A stretch of 23,143 nt of DNA, from contig JAZNQO010000016.1 of assembly GCA_045590215.1 (NCBI GenBank), positions 1 to 23,143 of the forward strand, written 5' to 3'. The stretch is from RUG563 sp045590215 (lineage in GTDB: Bacteria > Bacillota > Clostridia > Christensenellales > Aristaeellaceae). Under the pieces are notes generated by a model. It ran no database searches and had not been told where the DNA came from. It worked only from the letters and a program-made list of their open reading frames with translations. Positions 1 to 8,686 of this stretch are shown in pieces (position 1 is the first letter of the stretch; the number at the start of each line of letters is the position of its first letter). Position numbers and translations under genes: made by a program.

Positions 1-3000
1 TCAGCGCCGGGAGCCATCGTACCGATGGTCCAGCTGCCTTCGGTCAGTTCGTCGGTCACAACCACGTTGCTCAGCGTCACGTTACCCGTGTTCTTCACAA
101 CGATGGTGTAGGTGACCACGTCGCCTACCTTCAGGTTTTCCGTCTTGTCAGCTTCCTTGGTAACGGTCAGTTCGGGCAGAGAGGCCTTATTAACAATGTT
201 ATAACCATTAATCGTTGCGGTAATCGTTGCGGTATAACCAGTAACTTCTTCTTCGGAAATGGTGTAGCTAATAAGCTTACCCTGATTTTCATACTTGGGC
301 AAGTTATCGAAGCTGTATTCCCAATTACCATTAACTTCCTTTACAGTCTGCGTAGCAACAATCGTTTCGCCATTCTTTAGAATCACAGTGATAGAAGTGG
401 GACGAGTATTCTTGCTATTGTTCAAGTCATCCCAAGTCTTTTCACCTTTAACAAAAGTAGTTTCAGGCGTATAGCTGTTGGTTACGGTGACCTGAGCAGC
501 GGTATGTCCTTCTTTCCACTGCACATCGCCAATTACTGTTGTGTAACCATCAACGCTATCTTCGGATACAGTATAAGTAATCAACTGGCCATTCTCATAC
601 TTATCCAGATTATTAAACTTCCAGCTCCAGCCGTTTTCTTCAGTGATTGCCTTGCTGGCAACTGCCTGACCATTGGCAGCCAGGCGGATCGTAATGCTGT
701 CAGGACGCTTGCCATCCTGGTTGTCTTCGTCGTCCCACGTCTTATTCACTACCACGTTCACTGTGGCATGCGTATGGGTGTTGGTGATGGTGAAACCGAC
801 TTCGCTGTTGCCGCTGTAGGAAACGGTGTACTCTTCGGGCACAGCAACTTCCTGCACAGTGTAATCAATCGCTACACCCTGCAGTTTCGTATCCAGTTCT
901 TCCCAAGTATAAGACCAGTTATTACCGGCATTCAGGGTCACCGGCTGGCCGATAGCCGTATTATTGGCATACAGCTGCACCTGAACGAAACCGGGACGGA
1001 TGCCGTCACGATTCTCTTCGTCTTCCCATACCTTCGTGACCGTGACATCCGTAGTGGTACGGGTATATTTATTCGTTACTGTAAAGCCTTCAACAACATC
1101 GCCTGTTACCTCGGCACTATAGCCTTCCGGTACTTCAAGTTCCCTGATCGTATACTCAAGCAACTCGAAATTGTCATTGGTCTGGGGAAGCTGTTCCCAA
1201 GTATAAGACCAGTTATTCCCATTATTAAGGGTGCATCTGCTGTAAAGCTCGCCATTGCGATACAGACCAACCCGAACAGCTTCGGGCCGATTGCTTTCGT
1301 TACCGCTATCTTCCCAAACCTTCTTTACAGTGATATCCGCTTTTGCAATGTTATACTTATTATAGAACGTTGTTAAAGGATTGCCCTGTGCGTCAACGCC
1401 CTTTTCCGTCTTATACAGCGAGTAAGACTGCTTGGTCAGGTTTTCCTCCCAGCTGTATTCGATCTTCTGGCGTCCGGAATCCAAGGGCATGATGGGATGC
1501 CAAGCATTATCCTTTTCACTGAAAGTGAATCGAGAAGCCACACCGCCCGCATATTCCTTCAGGCCATCAACCGTAACAGTCCAGTTATTAGCCGCTGTCA
1601 GATTAAACTTCCGGCCACTGCCAACCAATTCCACTTCCAGCCAATCAGGACGTGCATTGAATGCATTGTTATCGTCGATCCATTCCTTCTTGACCGATAC
1701 GGAAACAGTGGGTTCCGTGGTATAGGCATGGAACTGAATATTGCGATCCGGCATCTTAAAGGAATTCTTTCCGGGCACACCGGAAATATACCAGGGCGCA
1801 GATTCCGGATTCGTCAAATCAACCTGCGTGTTGGGGGTTGTGAGATTCAAATTGAAGGTATTATCCACCAAACCGGTCAACGGATTGATGATCTTTACTT
1901 CCCAAACCAGCTGGCCATTTTTATACTGGCTATCCCTGTACTGAATGACATCATTGCCGCTTTCATCCTGATACTGGGGAAGCGGTCTGATATCAACCCA
2001 GGTATTTCTGCCCTGGGCATCATACCAAATGGGGTCTTCAAGCAGAACGCCGTCCAAATAGTAGGAAACATGCGCTCTGGGCAATTTTCCAAAACGATAC
2101 AATCTGGTATAACGAACCTGCTTGGTATGATCGAACTCATCACTACCGCCCATTACAACCATGGGAACATCCATGTCAATGTAATAATCCGGCACTGCTT
2201 CAATTTCAGAGACAGTCTTCCGCTCCGGTCGCTTTACACCACCTTGTGTAACGCCACCTTCTCCGCCTCTGTAATACTTCCACATATGGAAGGGGCTATC
2301 GTAATAATATTCTCTTCCGGGAATTTGGCTTAACTTATTGCTCTTTAAATCAAGATGAGAGTCTTCCTTTTCCGGCCAATTGATGGTAACTTGCTGGCCA
2401 AAGAGCAGGAACAACTTGATAACGCTGGCATCTGTCAAGTTTTCCCAATTGTTGGGGTCCTCTCTTTCTTCAGGAGTCTTCGCATCTACCATCTTGCAAT
2501 AAAGATGCGTGAAGTAAATCTGATAGGTACCCGAATAAAAACCACCGCCGTCAGAATACGAAATTTCGTAGACAAAGTGAATAGTGGATCCTACAGGCGG
2601 CGCCTGATTCGTCAATTCCTTTCTTTCATCAGAGCCGGGCTCCGTATAATACTTCTTAAGTTTTGCACCGCCAAATCCTTTATAATTGTTAGGATCGGCT
2701 CCAACATTGCTCAAATTGGTGTATTGATCATTATCCTTATCGGAAAATTTGATATAGCGATCTTCAACAGGGGTCAAATCATTTTTCAGAACACGATCGC
2801 CATGAGGGAAAGTAATGTAAATCCCGGCCATGCTATCGATTGGCCTATTGCTTTCATCCACGATATTTTTTACATCAACCGGCACAACAAACCGATACGT
2901 AAGCAGATAAACCGCTTCATATTGCAGGTTGATTGTCACTTCGCCGATGAAGCCGGAAGCATCAAGCGTAACGTTTCGGGTATCGAAGGTAGCCCGGCCA

Positions 3001-6000
3001 TTCTGATCATCAAACGTGATCGCATCAGCGGGGATACCGGAAACGTTCGTCTTATCGAAAGCCTTGAAGGACATGATGCCTTCATAATCGTTCTTTTCAA
3101 CCACAAAATTGGTTTCATGGGCATTGAGCACGGTGGTTTCCGTTTCGTAAATCTCATTCCCACTCATATGGTTGACCGTCACGATAATTTGCAGCTTGGC
3201 CTCGCCCCAAACGGCGTAGAACGTGGTATTGCTATCCAGCTGCACCGGTTCGCCAGCACGATAGTAACCGGTTTCGGCTTCGGTATCGGGCTCCATACCC
3301 TCGGCAGCCCAGCCGTAGAATACGATGTCAGTGCCATCGGTGCTTTCTGGCGCAGTCAGGGTGTCTCCGACAGGCAGGGTGATCATTTCGCCCACGGGCA
3401 CGATCATGTTTTCAAGATCGGTCAGAACAGGCTGACCGTTGCTGACAAAGGTCGCCGTGGCAGCGTTTACCCAGACGGCGGTAATGGTGGTATCGCCGGT
3501 GACTGTAACCTGATCATCGGGCTGCAGCAGGACACCATTTACGCTCCAGCCGGCAAACAGCTTGTCTGCAGGCGCATCAATCACACTCTCGTCAGCAGCA
3601 GCCAACGTGATTACAGTGTTGGGATCAACAAGATTTTCAGCGTAAGTAGTTACGTCCTTGGCACTTGCGCCGTCACCCAATACATAGCTAACCTTCACCT
3701 GGGGACCCCAGACGGGATAATAGGTAACATCAGCTTCAATATTGAGTCTGGCATTGGGATAAACAACATTTTCGGATTCATGGGTGGCATTTGCATCCGT
3801 AGACCAGCCGTAGAAGCACGTGCCGGCTTCGGGCGCTACCAGATTGCCCTTTTCGGGAATAGTGTATTCAGTGCCATATTTCAGGTCGGTCTTATTTTCG
3901 TTACCCAACCCATCATAAGTAACATCAAACACATCGCCCCACACGGCGTAGAAGGTCTTATCGCCGGAAGCACCAGTTACAGAATATCCGGGAGCAAAAT
4001 AAGAAGTTGCATCCTTATAATCGGCGTTGGCATTTTCGCTCCAGCCATAGAGCACCTTGCCTTCGGGGGCTTTGAAGCCCGTAGTGGGCATGGTGTAGTT
4101 AGGAGCATAAGCAGTGGTAGTTTCGGAAGTACCGTTATTGCCATTGAAGGTGATATTGCCAGTCACTGCATGGACAATGATGGTAATCTGACCATCAGTC
4201 GTTGAATTAACACCCTTCAATGCATAATGGTTATTCTTCAAAGTAACAGTACCAGGATTTAGGGCTTTGACAGTAAAGTAAGTAAGCTTTAAATAATTAA
4301 AGTTATCATGTTGTTCATAATACTCCCTAGAATTGCTTACATCAACAATTTGCTGGCCATGATCGTTGTTATTGTTTGAAGTTATATTGAAAGTATTATT
4401 GTTCTGACCATAATAATGCAGTTTCAACTCTTCATTTACGAAAAGCTCATAAGTGGACTTCTGCAAATACAGCTTTTCCGGTTCTTTTTCCCAAACGGCG
4501 TAGAAGGTGGTTTCGGTGAACTGGTCGTAGGGGATTTCATAAGAAGCACCTGCAGCCAGCACGCCGGAGGGCAGCGTAGAGCCGGCAGTCAGAGGATCCA
4601 CAGGAGCGGTGGACCAGCCAGCCAGCACATAGCCGTCCTTGGAAATGCCGGAAGCGGAAGGCAGGGTGATAGTCTGGCCTTCCTTGGCACTGATGGCGTT
4701 CACAGTGCCGTTGCCGCCGTTGAGATCAAAGGCCACGGAAACATCAGCGGGATTCTGCTGCCACACGGCATACAGGGTCACTTCGCCGGAAGCAGATTCG
4801 CTGACGGTATAGTTGTTATTAATATAGGAAGAAACAGATTCGGTTTTGCCCAGATCGGCCACCTGGGTTTCGCTCCAACCCAGGAAAGTATAGCCTTCGC
4901 GGGTGAGGCCGGCAGGCACATTGACGGAATAGGAAGCCCGGGTGTCCACGGCGTCGGCAGTGTTGCCCTGGAGGTTGTCAAACACAACCTTCACCTTGGC
5001 AGGCAGGGCCTTCCAGGTGGCGGTGATGGTGGTATCAGCGCCGAGGGTGACGGTTTCACCGGAAGCGTACACCGTGCCGTTCACGTCCCAGCCGGCAAAT
5101 TCATAATCTTCGGGGGCTGTGAAGGTGCAAGCGGGCAGCTGATAGCTTTCGGGAGCAGTAACAGCAGCCATTTCACCGGTGCCTTCGCCGGCAGCGAAGG
5201 TAACATTGTAAGTCACGGCAGGCTTGTCAGCAACATTGAAATTTGTTGCACTATTTCCGGCAAATACCATGCTCACAGTGCTGTCAGTCTTCTTAATGGC
5301 CTTCAGCGCAAATTCGTAAGTATTATCTGCAATCTTGGTTTCAGAAATAACTTCGAAGCAGCCTTTGCCATCCCAACCAACTCGGTTGCCGGGAGTATTA
5401 TAGCCATAATAGGTAAAATAGAGAACTTCGCCGACCACCATGTCGATGGTTTCTCCGCCCTTCAGCTCGGTATAACCGCTGTTTCCACCAGTCTGGGTTT
5501 CTTCCCAGATGGCATAAAGGGTGGTATCACCAGTGAGGGTGATGGAACCGGAAAGCACTTCGCCATTGGCAGAAGTAGCCCAGCCCTTGAAGGTGTAGCC
5601 GTCACGGGTGAAGGGATTTTCGGGAAGCGTGTAATTAGCATTATCGGTGGTGATGGCATCCTTGTTGCCATCGCCGCCATTGGCGTTAAAGGTTACGGAA
5701 TAAGATGTTGTTTCCGTTGTTGCTTTCTGTGTAACAGAAAGCGTGAAATTGCAATTCGCAGCCGTTGCGGTTGTACCATCTTCACTAATCTCAACAAAAT
5801 TTATATGCTGTCCATTATTATAAATAAATGCATTGATGTCGTTAACTGTTGCCTCAATAGCGTAGCAAAGAATATTGCCATCACGACCAGCAACTTTATA
5901 ATCTGTACTTTCAGAACCCGTCACTTCTACAGTTATTAAACCATTGAAACTACTAAATGTATTCTCTGGCTTATAATCTTCAAAATTGTAGATATAGAGA

Positions 6001-6185
6001 GTTTTGGGTACGCCTAATACAAAGGCAATGTTGCCTTCTTTAGTAGAAATTATTTGAGTATCATCTAAAGAAGCACCGGTTGCTCCACTATAAACACTAG
6101 AAGCGAAAACATCCAGCGGCATACAGCTGGTGAGCATCACCAGCGACAAGAACAATGCCACAAACCGTTTTCTTGTATTCATCAT
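1..6185 (-). CDS. Giant secreted adhesin (InlB-type repeats, five Cna_B domains, DUF11-like domain), partial at the left edge
   Basis: One uninterrupted minus-strand frame of 2061 codons has no stop before the window edge, so the C-terminus and any sorting signal are unseen. The start is the first of two ATGs (MMNTRKR), 8 nt after GGAGG at 6194-6198. Residues 1-29 are a signal peptide; cleavage after VFA is likely, though LTSC at 18-21 also resembles a lipobox. Residues 45-155 form an unrecognised module shared with the neighbouring 375-aa protein. Eight InlB-B/Flg_new-like repeats ending in patterns such as LYAIW or FYAVW lie between 162 and 993, with two other segments between them (239-322 and 568-675). 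Residues 1000-1490 match no family I recognise. Five Cna_B domains (1493-2002) follow, each with the Lys, Glu and Asn expected for an internal isopeptide bond, then the start of a DUF11-like domain. The probable role is a long, rigid surface adhesin; its ligand is unknown. Confidence 0.93.
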   Translation of the reverse strand, partial: MMNTRKRFVALFLSLVMLTSCMPLDVFASSVYSGATGASLDDTQIISTKEGNIAFVLGVPKTLYIYNFEDYKPENTFSSFNGLITVEVTGSESTDYKVAGRDGNILCYAIEATVNDINAFIYNNGQHINFVEISEDGTTATAANCNFTLSVTQKATTETTSYSVTFNANGGDGNKDAITTDNANYTLPENPFTRDGYTFKGWATSANGEVLSGSITLTGDTTLYAIWEETQTGGNSGYTELKGGETIDMVVGEVLYFTYYGYNTPGNRVGWDGKGCFEVISETKIADNTYEFALKAIKKTDSTVSMVFAGNSATNFNVADKPAVTYNVTFAAGEGTGEMAAVTAPESYQLPACTFTAPEDYEFAGWDVNGTVYASGETVTLGADTTITATWKALPAKVKVVFDNLQGNTADAVDTRASYSVNVPAGLTREGYTFLGWSETQVADLGKTESVSSYINNNYTVSESASGEVTLYAVWQQNPADVSVAFDLNGGNGTVNAISAKEGQTITLPSASGISKDGYVLAGWSTAPVDPLTAGSTLPSGVLAAGASYEIPYDQFTETTFYAVWEKEPEKLYLQKSTYELFVNEELKLHYYGQNNNTFNITSNNNNDHGQQIVDVSNSREYYEQHDNFNYLKLTYFTVKALNPGTVTLKNNHYALKGVNSTTDGQITIIVHAVTGNITFNGNNGTSETTTAYAPNYTMPTTGFKAPEGKVLYGWSENANADYKDATSYFAPGYSVTGASGDKTFYAVWGDVFDVTYDGLGNENKTDLKYGTEYTIPEKGNLVAPEAGTCFYGWSTDANATHESENVVYPNARLNIEADVTYYPVWGPQVKVSYVLGDGASAKDVTTYAENLVDPNTVITLAAADESVIDAPADKLFAGWSVNGVLLQPDDQVTVTGDTTITAVWVNAATATFVSNGQPVLTDLENMIVPVGEMITLPVGDTLTAPESTDGTDIVFYGWAAEGMEPDTEAETGYYRAGEPVQLDSNTTFYAVWGEAKLQIIVTVNHMSGNEIYETETTVLNAHETNFVVEKNDYEGIMSFKAFDKTNVSGIPADAITFDDQNGRATFDTRNVTLDASGFIGEVTINLQYEAVYLLTYRFVVPVDVKNIVDESNRPIDSMAGIYITFPHGDRVLKNDLTPVEDRYIKFSDKDNDQYTNLSNVGADPNNYKGFGGAKLKKYYTEPGSDERKELTNQAPPVGSTIHFVYEISYSDGGGFYSGTYQIYFTHLYCKMVDAKTPEEREDPNNWENLTDASVIKLFLLFGQQVTINWPEKEDSHLDLKSNKLSQIPGREYYYDSPFHMWKYYRGGEGGVTQGGVKRPERKTVSEIEAVPDYYIDMDVPMVVMGGSDEFDHTKQVRYTRLYRFGKLPRAHVSYYLDGVLLEDPIWYDAQGRNTWVDIRPLPQYQDESGNDVIQYRDSQYKNGQLVWEVKIINPLTGLVDNTFNLNLTTPNTQVDLTNPESAPWYISGVPGKNSFKMPDRNIQFHAYTTEPTVSVSVKKEWIDDNNAFNARPDWLEVELVGSGRKFNLTAANNWTVTVDGLKEYAGGVASRFTFSEKDNAWHPIMPLDSGRQKIEYSWEENLTKQSYSLYKTEKGVDAQGNPLTTFYNKYNIAKADITVKKVWEDSGNESNRPEAVRVGLYRNGELYSRCTLNNGNNWSYTWEQLPQTNDNFELLEYTIRELEVPEGYSAEVTGDVVEGFTVTNKYTRTTTDVTVTKVWEDEENRDGIRPGFVQVQLYANNTAIGQPVTLNAGNNWSYTWEELDTKLQGVAIDYTVQEVAVPEEYTVSYSGNSEVGFTITNTHTHATVNVVVNKTWDDEDNQDGKRPDSITIRLAANGQAVASKAITEENGWSWKFNNLDKYENGQLITYTVSEDSVDGYTTVIGDVQWKEGHTAAQVTVTNSYTPETTFVKGEKTWDDLNNSKNTRPTSITVILKNGETIVATQTVKEVNGNWEYSFDNLPKYENQGKLISYTISEEEVTGYTATITATINGYNIVNKASLPELTVTKEADKTENLKVGDVVTYTIVVKNTGNVTLSNVVVTDELTEGSWTIGTMAPGA
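180..1709 (-). repeat. Five tandem Cna_B domains inside the giant adhesin
   Basis: Five units of about 100 residues cover 1493-2002. Each starts with a lysine-bearing strand before Trp (VKKEW, VKKVW, VTKVW, VNKTW, GEKTW), then D/E-D-x-N and an RP motif. Each has a Glu strand (YSWEE, YTIRE, YTVQE, YTVSE, YTISE) and ends in an Asn strand (FYNKY, VTNKY, ITNTH, VTNSY, IVNKA). Lys, Glu and Asn in these positions are the known isopeptide triad of Cna_B stalk domains in Gram-positive adhesins and pilins, so all five copies look able to self-crosslink. Confidence 0.88.
3207..5702 (-). repeat. Eight InlB B-type (Flg_new-like) repeats inside the giant adhesin
   Basis: The repeats cover residues 162-227, 326-391, 397-475, 482-565, 676-749, 752-826, 829-905 and 908-993. 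Each begins with a strand such as YSVTFNANGG, usually has a central GW motif (FKGWAT, FLGWSE, LYGWSE), and ends with an aromatic-A-V/I-W strand. The copies differ at most positions, so this is an old protein-level repeat rather than a fresh DNA duplication. Segments 239-322 and 568-675 interrupt the array; both contain a YYG after a VGE or VNEE element and may be Big-like Ig domains. Confidence 0.85.
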
Positions 6186-6258
6186 AATTGTTTCCTCCAG
6201 TCGGTTTTGTTCGTACAACGGATTATTTCAACGCTTGTTATCTTTCCTTGAATATGCT

Positions 6259-7386
6259 TTATTCAGCATCATCCGGGACAACCAAATCTGCCGCTGCACG
6301 CCACAGGGTTTTGGCATTCTTGCGAGTTATCACTTCGGTGAATGTGGTGCCGGTTGCGCCTTCGATATTCGTCCAAGTGTTACCACCGTCCGTGGATTCC
6401 TGCCAATAGATGTTGAATTCCAAACCGTCGCCGCCTTGGATTTCCGCCGTCAGCACCATTTGCGTGCCGGGCTTCACCTTTTTGCCTGTGATATTGGAAG
6501 TAACAACCAGACGAACATTGGACAAGTCAATTTCTTGCTGCTGGGTTTTCTGAACAACATCGTCCGCGGGGGCTTCGTCCGTTACCTTCATCGGCCAGTT
6601 GGGGATGCTGTAAGCGGAAGTTGCCACGCCGTTGTCATAATGAATTACATTATTGGGATAAGCATAGTCATCATAGAGGGCGTTAGCCGTGATATTAAAG
6701 TTAATCAGATACACCACATGGCCGTCGATATAAGCACCGGGCACGGGGATGTATTCCACGCTGTTAACCGTGACCTGAGGACGGCCATCAAAGAAGGCGT
6801 ATACATTGGTATAATCAAAGCCGTAGAGGGAGAAGGTCTTGGCCACGCCACGCTGCACATGGATGGAAGAGCCGCTGCGCAGAACCGGGCCTTTGGGATT
6901 GATGTTGGTATCAGCAATCACCTTCATCTTCCAATTGATAGAAATCGGGGAAGCACTGCCGTTTTCATATTTGAGGGCATTGCTGCCATAGATATTTCCT
7001 TCAAAGAGGTCATTGGCTGTGACGGTGAAGTTAATCAAATAAACCTGATTACCACCCAGAACCACGTTCGGCACTTCGATATATTCCTTATCCGTGACCG
7101 TAACCTTTGCTCTGGAATCGTAGATTCCCGTTACGTCGGTGTAGGAGAAACCGTAAACGGACAGCTTCTTGGGATAGCCGACATTAAACACCAAATCGGC
7201 CTCTTCTTCCAGAAGAACGCCCGTGGGCTCCAGCCAAGGCTGCTCAATCTCCCCCACGCTAACATCGAAGCCGCCAAAGCCACCGGTGATCGCCATCGAT
7301 GTCCCTTCAGCCATTGCAGACACGCAAGACAAAACCATCGCAAGGCACATTACAAATGCCGCAAACCGTTTCATATTATTAGTCAT
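6259..7386 (-). CDS. Secreted protein with two copies of an unknown module and a C-terminal Ig-like domain
   Basis: This gene encodes 375 aa. The ATG at 7386 lies 8 nt after GGAGG (7395-7399). Residues 1-26 are a signal peptide (MKRFAAFVMCLAM core, cleavage after AMA). Two related units of about 95 aa follow, at 62-156 and 170-268. Both have a GYPKKLSVYGF or GVAKTFSLYGF strand, an EYI-VP turn, a VYLINF-TAN segment and an ending such as WKMKV or WPMKV. I do not recognise this module. Residues 269-290 are a polar linker, and 291-375 form an Ig-like domain (WQESTDGGNTW, WRAA) shared with the 189-aa and 105-aa proteins nearby. The gene lies 73 nt before the giant adhesin and 60 nt after the 189-aa gene, with no terminator between, so all three are probably co-transcribed. 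The function is unknown; a surface or matrix component is inferred. Confidence 0.88.
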   Translation of the reverse strand: MTNNMKRFAAFVMCLAMVLSCVSAMAEGTSMAITGGFGGFDVSVGEIEQPWLEPTGVLLEEEADLVFNVGYPKKLSVYGFSYTDVTGIYDSRAKVTVTDKEYIEVPNVVLGGNQVYLINFTVTANDLFEGNIYGSNALKYENGSASPISINWKMKVIADTNINPKGPVLRSGSSIHVQRGVAKTFSLYGFDYTNVYAFFDGRPQVTVNSVEYIPVPGAYIDGHVVYLINFNITANALYDDYAYPNNVIHYDNGVATSAYSIPNWPMKVTDEAPADDVVQKTQQQEIDLSNVRLVVTSNITGKKVKPGTQMVLTAEIQGGDGLEFNIYWQESTDGGNTWTNIEGATGTTFTEVITRKNAKTLWRAAADLVVPDDAE

Positions 7387-7446
7387 TCCGATTTCCTCCA
7401 GTCATCCGAATCTATATAGTAAAACGAATTATTTACATACGATGGT

Positions 7447-8016
7447 TTATTTGGCAGGGCCCGTGACCTGAACCACGGCTCGCCAGTACACGCCGGAATG
7501 GATGGGCTGCAACGAGATGCGGAGTTCGTGACCCGTTTCGCCAGCCATGTCCGTCCAGTTGATACCGTCAGTGGTCTGCTGCCACTGGATGGTGTATTCA
7601 TAGCCATCCACGCCGGAGACCGTCAGGCTCAAGATCATTTCCGTGCCAACGGTGACAACGGTTTCGCTGGTCAGGTTGGACGTGACGGAAACGACAGGGG
7701 TGGGAAGCTGTTCCACAACTTCTTCGGTATCAGTTTCTTCTATTATAATGGTATCTTCAGCAGGAATTTCTTCCACGGCTTCCTCTGCCACTTCTTCAGC
7801 GGCAGGTTCGTCAGCAGGAACTTCTTCGGCAGGTTCTTCGGCAGCAGGCTCTTCGGCCGCTTCAACCACTTCCGGCGTTGCCACAGGACGGGATTTCACC
7901 GTGGGCAGACGGAAGGTGTTGGAAACGATGTAACGTTCAGCAACAACGCCGGCAATGCTCAACAGCATCACGATAGCAGCGATGATGGCAACGATCTTTA
8001 CAAGGTTCTTTTTCAT
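7447..8016 (-). CDS. Membrane-anchored or secreted Ig-like protein with an acidic Ala/Pro/Glu linker
   Basis: This gene encodes 189 aa. ATG at 8016 follows AGGAGGAA. Residues 5-25 are strongly hydrophobic after MKKN, so this is either an uncleaved anchor or a signal peptide cut after VVA. Residues 50-105 are a low-complexity linker built of E, A, P, V and D. Residues 106-189 are an Ig-like domain closely matching that of the next gene: VTSNLT, a GTEM strand, a WQQTTDGINW core and a final YWRA strand. The linker looks like a spacer that would hold the domain away from the membrane. It is the first gene of the probable unit with the 375-aa protein and the giant adhesin. No enzymatic motif is visible, and the family has no name known to me. 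Confidence 0.85.
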   Translation of the reverse strand: MKKNLVKIVAIIAAIVMLLSIAGVVAERYIVSNTFRLPTVKSRPVATPEVVEAAEEPAAEEPAEEVPADEPAAEEVAEEAVEEIPAEDTIIIEETDTEEVVEQLPTPVVSVTSNLTSETVVTVGTEMILSLTVSGVDGYEYTIQWQQTTDGINWTDMAGETGHELRISLQPIHSGVYWRAVVQVTGPAK

Positions 8017-8386
8017 GATTGGTTCCTCCTGACAATTCTGGGTTTGTGTTTGTTATATTGTGATAGTCGTCATAATCAAGTTGGTTTTCTTTGCCCAAAA
8101 ACGGGCGTAGGCCTCCCATACGGGTGGCTCATTACATTATACCGCAAACCTTTGGAAAAATCCATACTTTCTTCCTATTATTTGGTGATTTTTCATCGGT
8201 TGGTATAATGTGCGGAGCGGCCGATAATCGCAAGCGTCTTCGCCTTTTTTTACCAAACGATGCGGTGATGATCCGGCTTTGCATCGGGGGTGAGCCGCCC
8301 ATGCTGATGGGAAAACAACAACCGCTTCTCGCCCTCGTGGCCAACAGCGGAACGATGTTTCTATGCATCACTTTTTCATCACCTCC

Positions 8387-8414
8387 ATTATACACCTTTT
8401 TAGTTACATGTCCA
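8387..8414 (-). promoter_or_regulatory. Sigma-A type promoter for the 189-aa / 375-aa / giant adhesin unit
   Basis: On the minus strand TGGACA (8409-8414, five of six consensus bases) is 16 nt from a perfect TATAAT (8387-8392). Transcription would start near 8380, leaving a leader of roughly 360 nt before the 189-aa gene. The GGAGGTGAT directly after the -10 would lie at or before the transcript start, so it is unlikely to act as a ribosome site from this promoter. Confidence 0.6.
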
Positions 8415-8472
8415 GATACATTTTGGAAAAATTGCGTTATTTTTGCGACTTTTTTCTAAATTTTTTAGAAAT

Positions 8473-8521
8473 TTCTTCAATTTGTACTATATAAATGGCT
8501 TTTTCCGTACAAGTTGTTGAA
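8473..8521 (-). repeat. Imperfect inverted repeat, candidate RNA hairpin
   Basis: Arms 8473-8487 and 8507-8521 pair at 12 of 15 positions around a 19-nt loop; the loop-proximal TTGTAC/GTACAA is perfect. A competing stem, TGTTG (8515-8519) with CAACA (8526-8530), uses part of one arm. A 10-nt palindrome TTGTATACAA lies at 8542-8551, and TTTCTAAA/TTTAGAAA is a perfect inverted repeat at 8453-8471. This density of pairing suggests a structured RNA or a protein-binding region, but no known RNA family was recognised. Confidence 0.45.
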
Positions 8522-8686
8522 ACCCCAACATTTCTCTGGCCTTGTATACAATCTGCCCGGCCATGTCACCGTTGTTTCCGGGGCTTTCTTTGCGATGCCG
8601 GAGAGCCTCTTTTGACCCCATGGCGACACCACGATGTAACCATTTAAACCGATTTTCCGTCCTGAAAACGTTTCAAATGATTTTCC

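Noticed and set aside
504..5939. Long plus-strand open frames opposite the giant adhesin (up to 616 codons)
   Set aside because: The minus strand is open for the full 6.2 kb, with a signal peptide, known domains and a good ribosome site. The plus-strand frames have no recognisable domains and arise from the codon pattern of the adhesin.
7720..7870. Repetitive-looking sequence in the 189-aa gene as a DNA repeat
   Set aside because: It encodes a Glu/Ala/Pro linker with irregular units. The repetition is compositional, without fixed-length DNA copies.
8132..8368. A 78-codon minus-strand frame preceded by GGAGGTGAT
   Set aside because: The ribosome site directly abuts the TATAAT of the best promoter, so it would not be in that transcript. 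The product is Arg/Lys-rich with no known motif.
8487..8621. A 44-codon minus-strand frame (begins MGSKEALRHR)
   Set aside because: It looks somewhat protein-like, but it has no ribosome site, another frame is also open over the same bases, and its end coincides with an RNA-like inverted repeat. It is mentioned under the structured block instead.
8540..8640. Possible cyclic-di-GMP riboswitch, prompted by GCATCGCAAAG and GATGCAAAGCC
   Set aside because: The remaining conserved bases and the stem arrangement of the class I riboswitch could not be found in either place.
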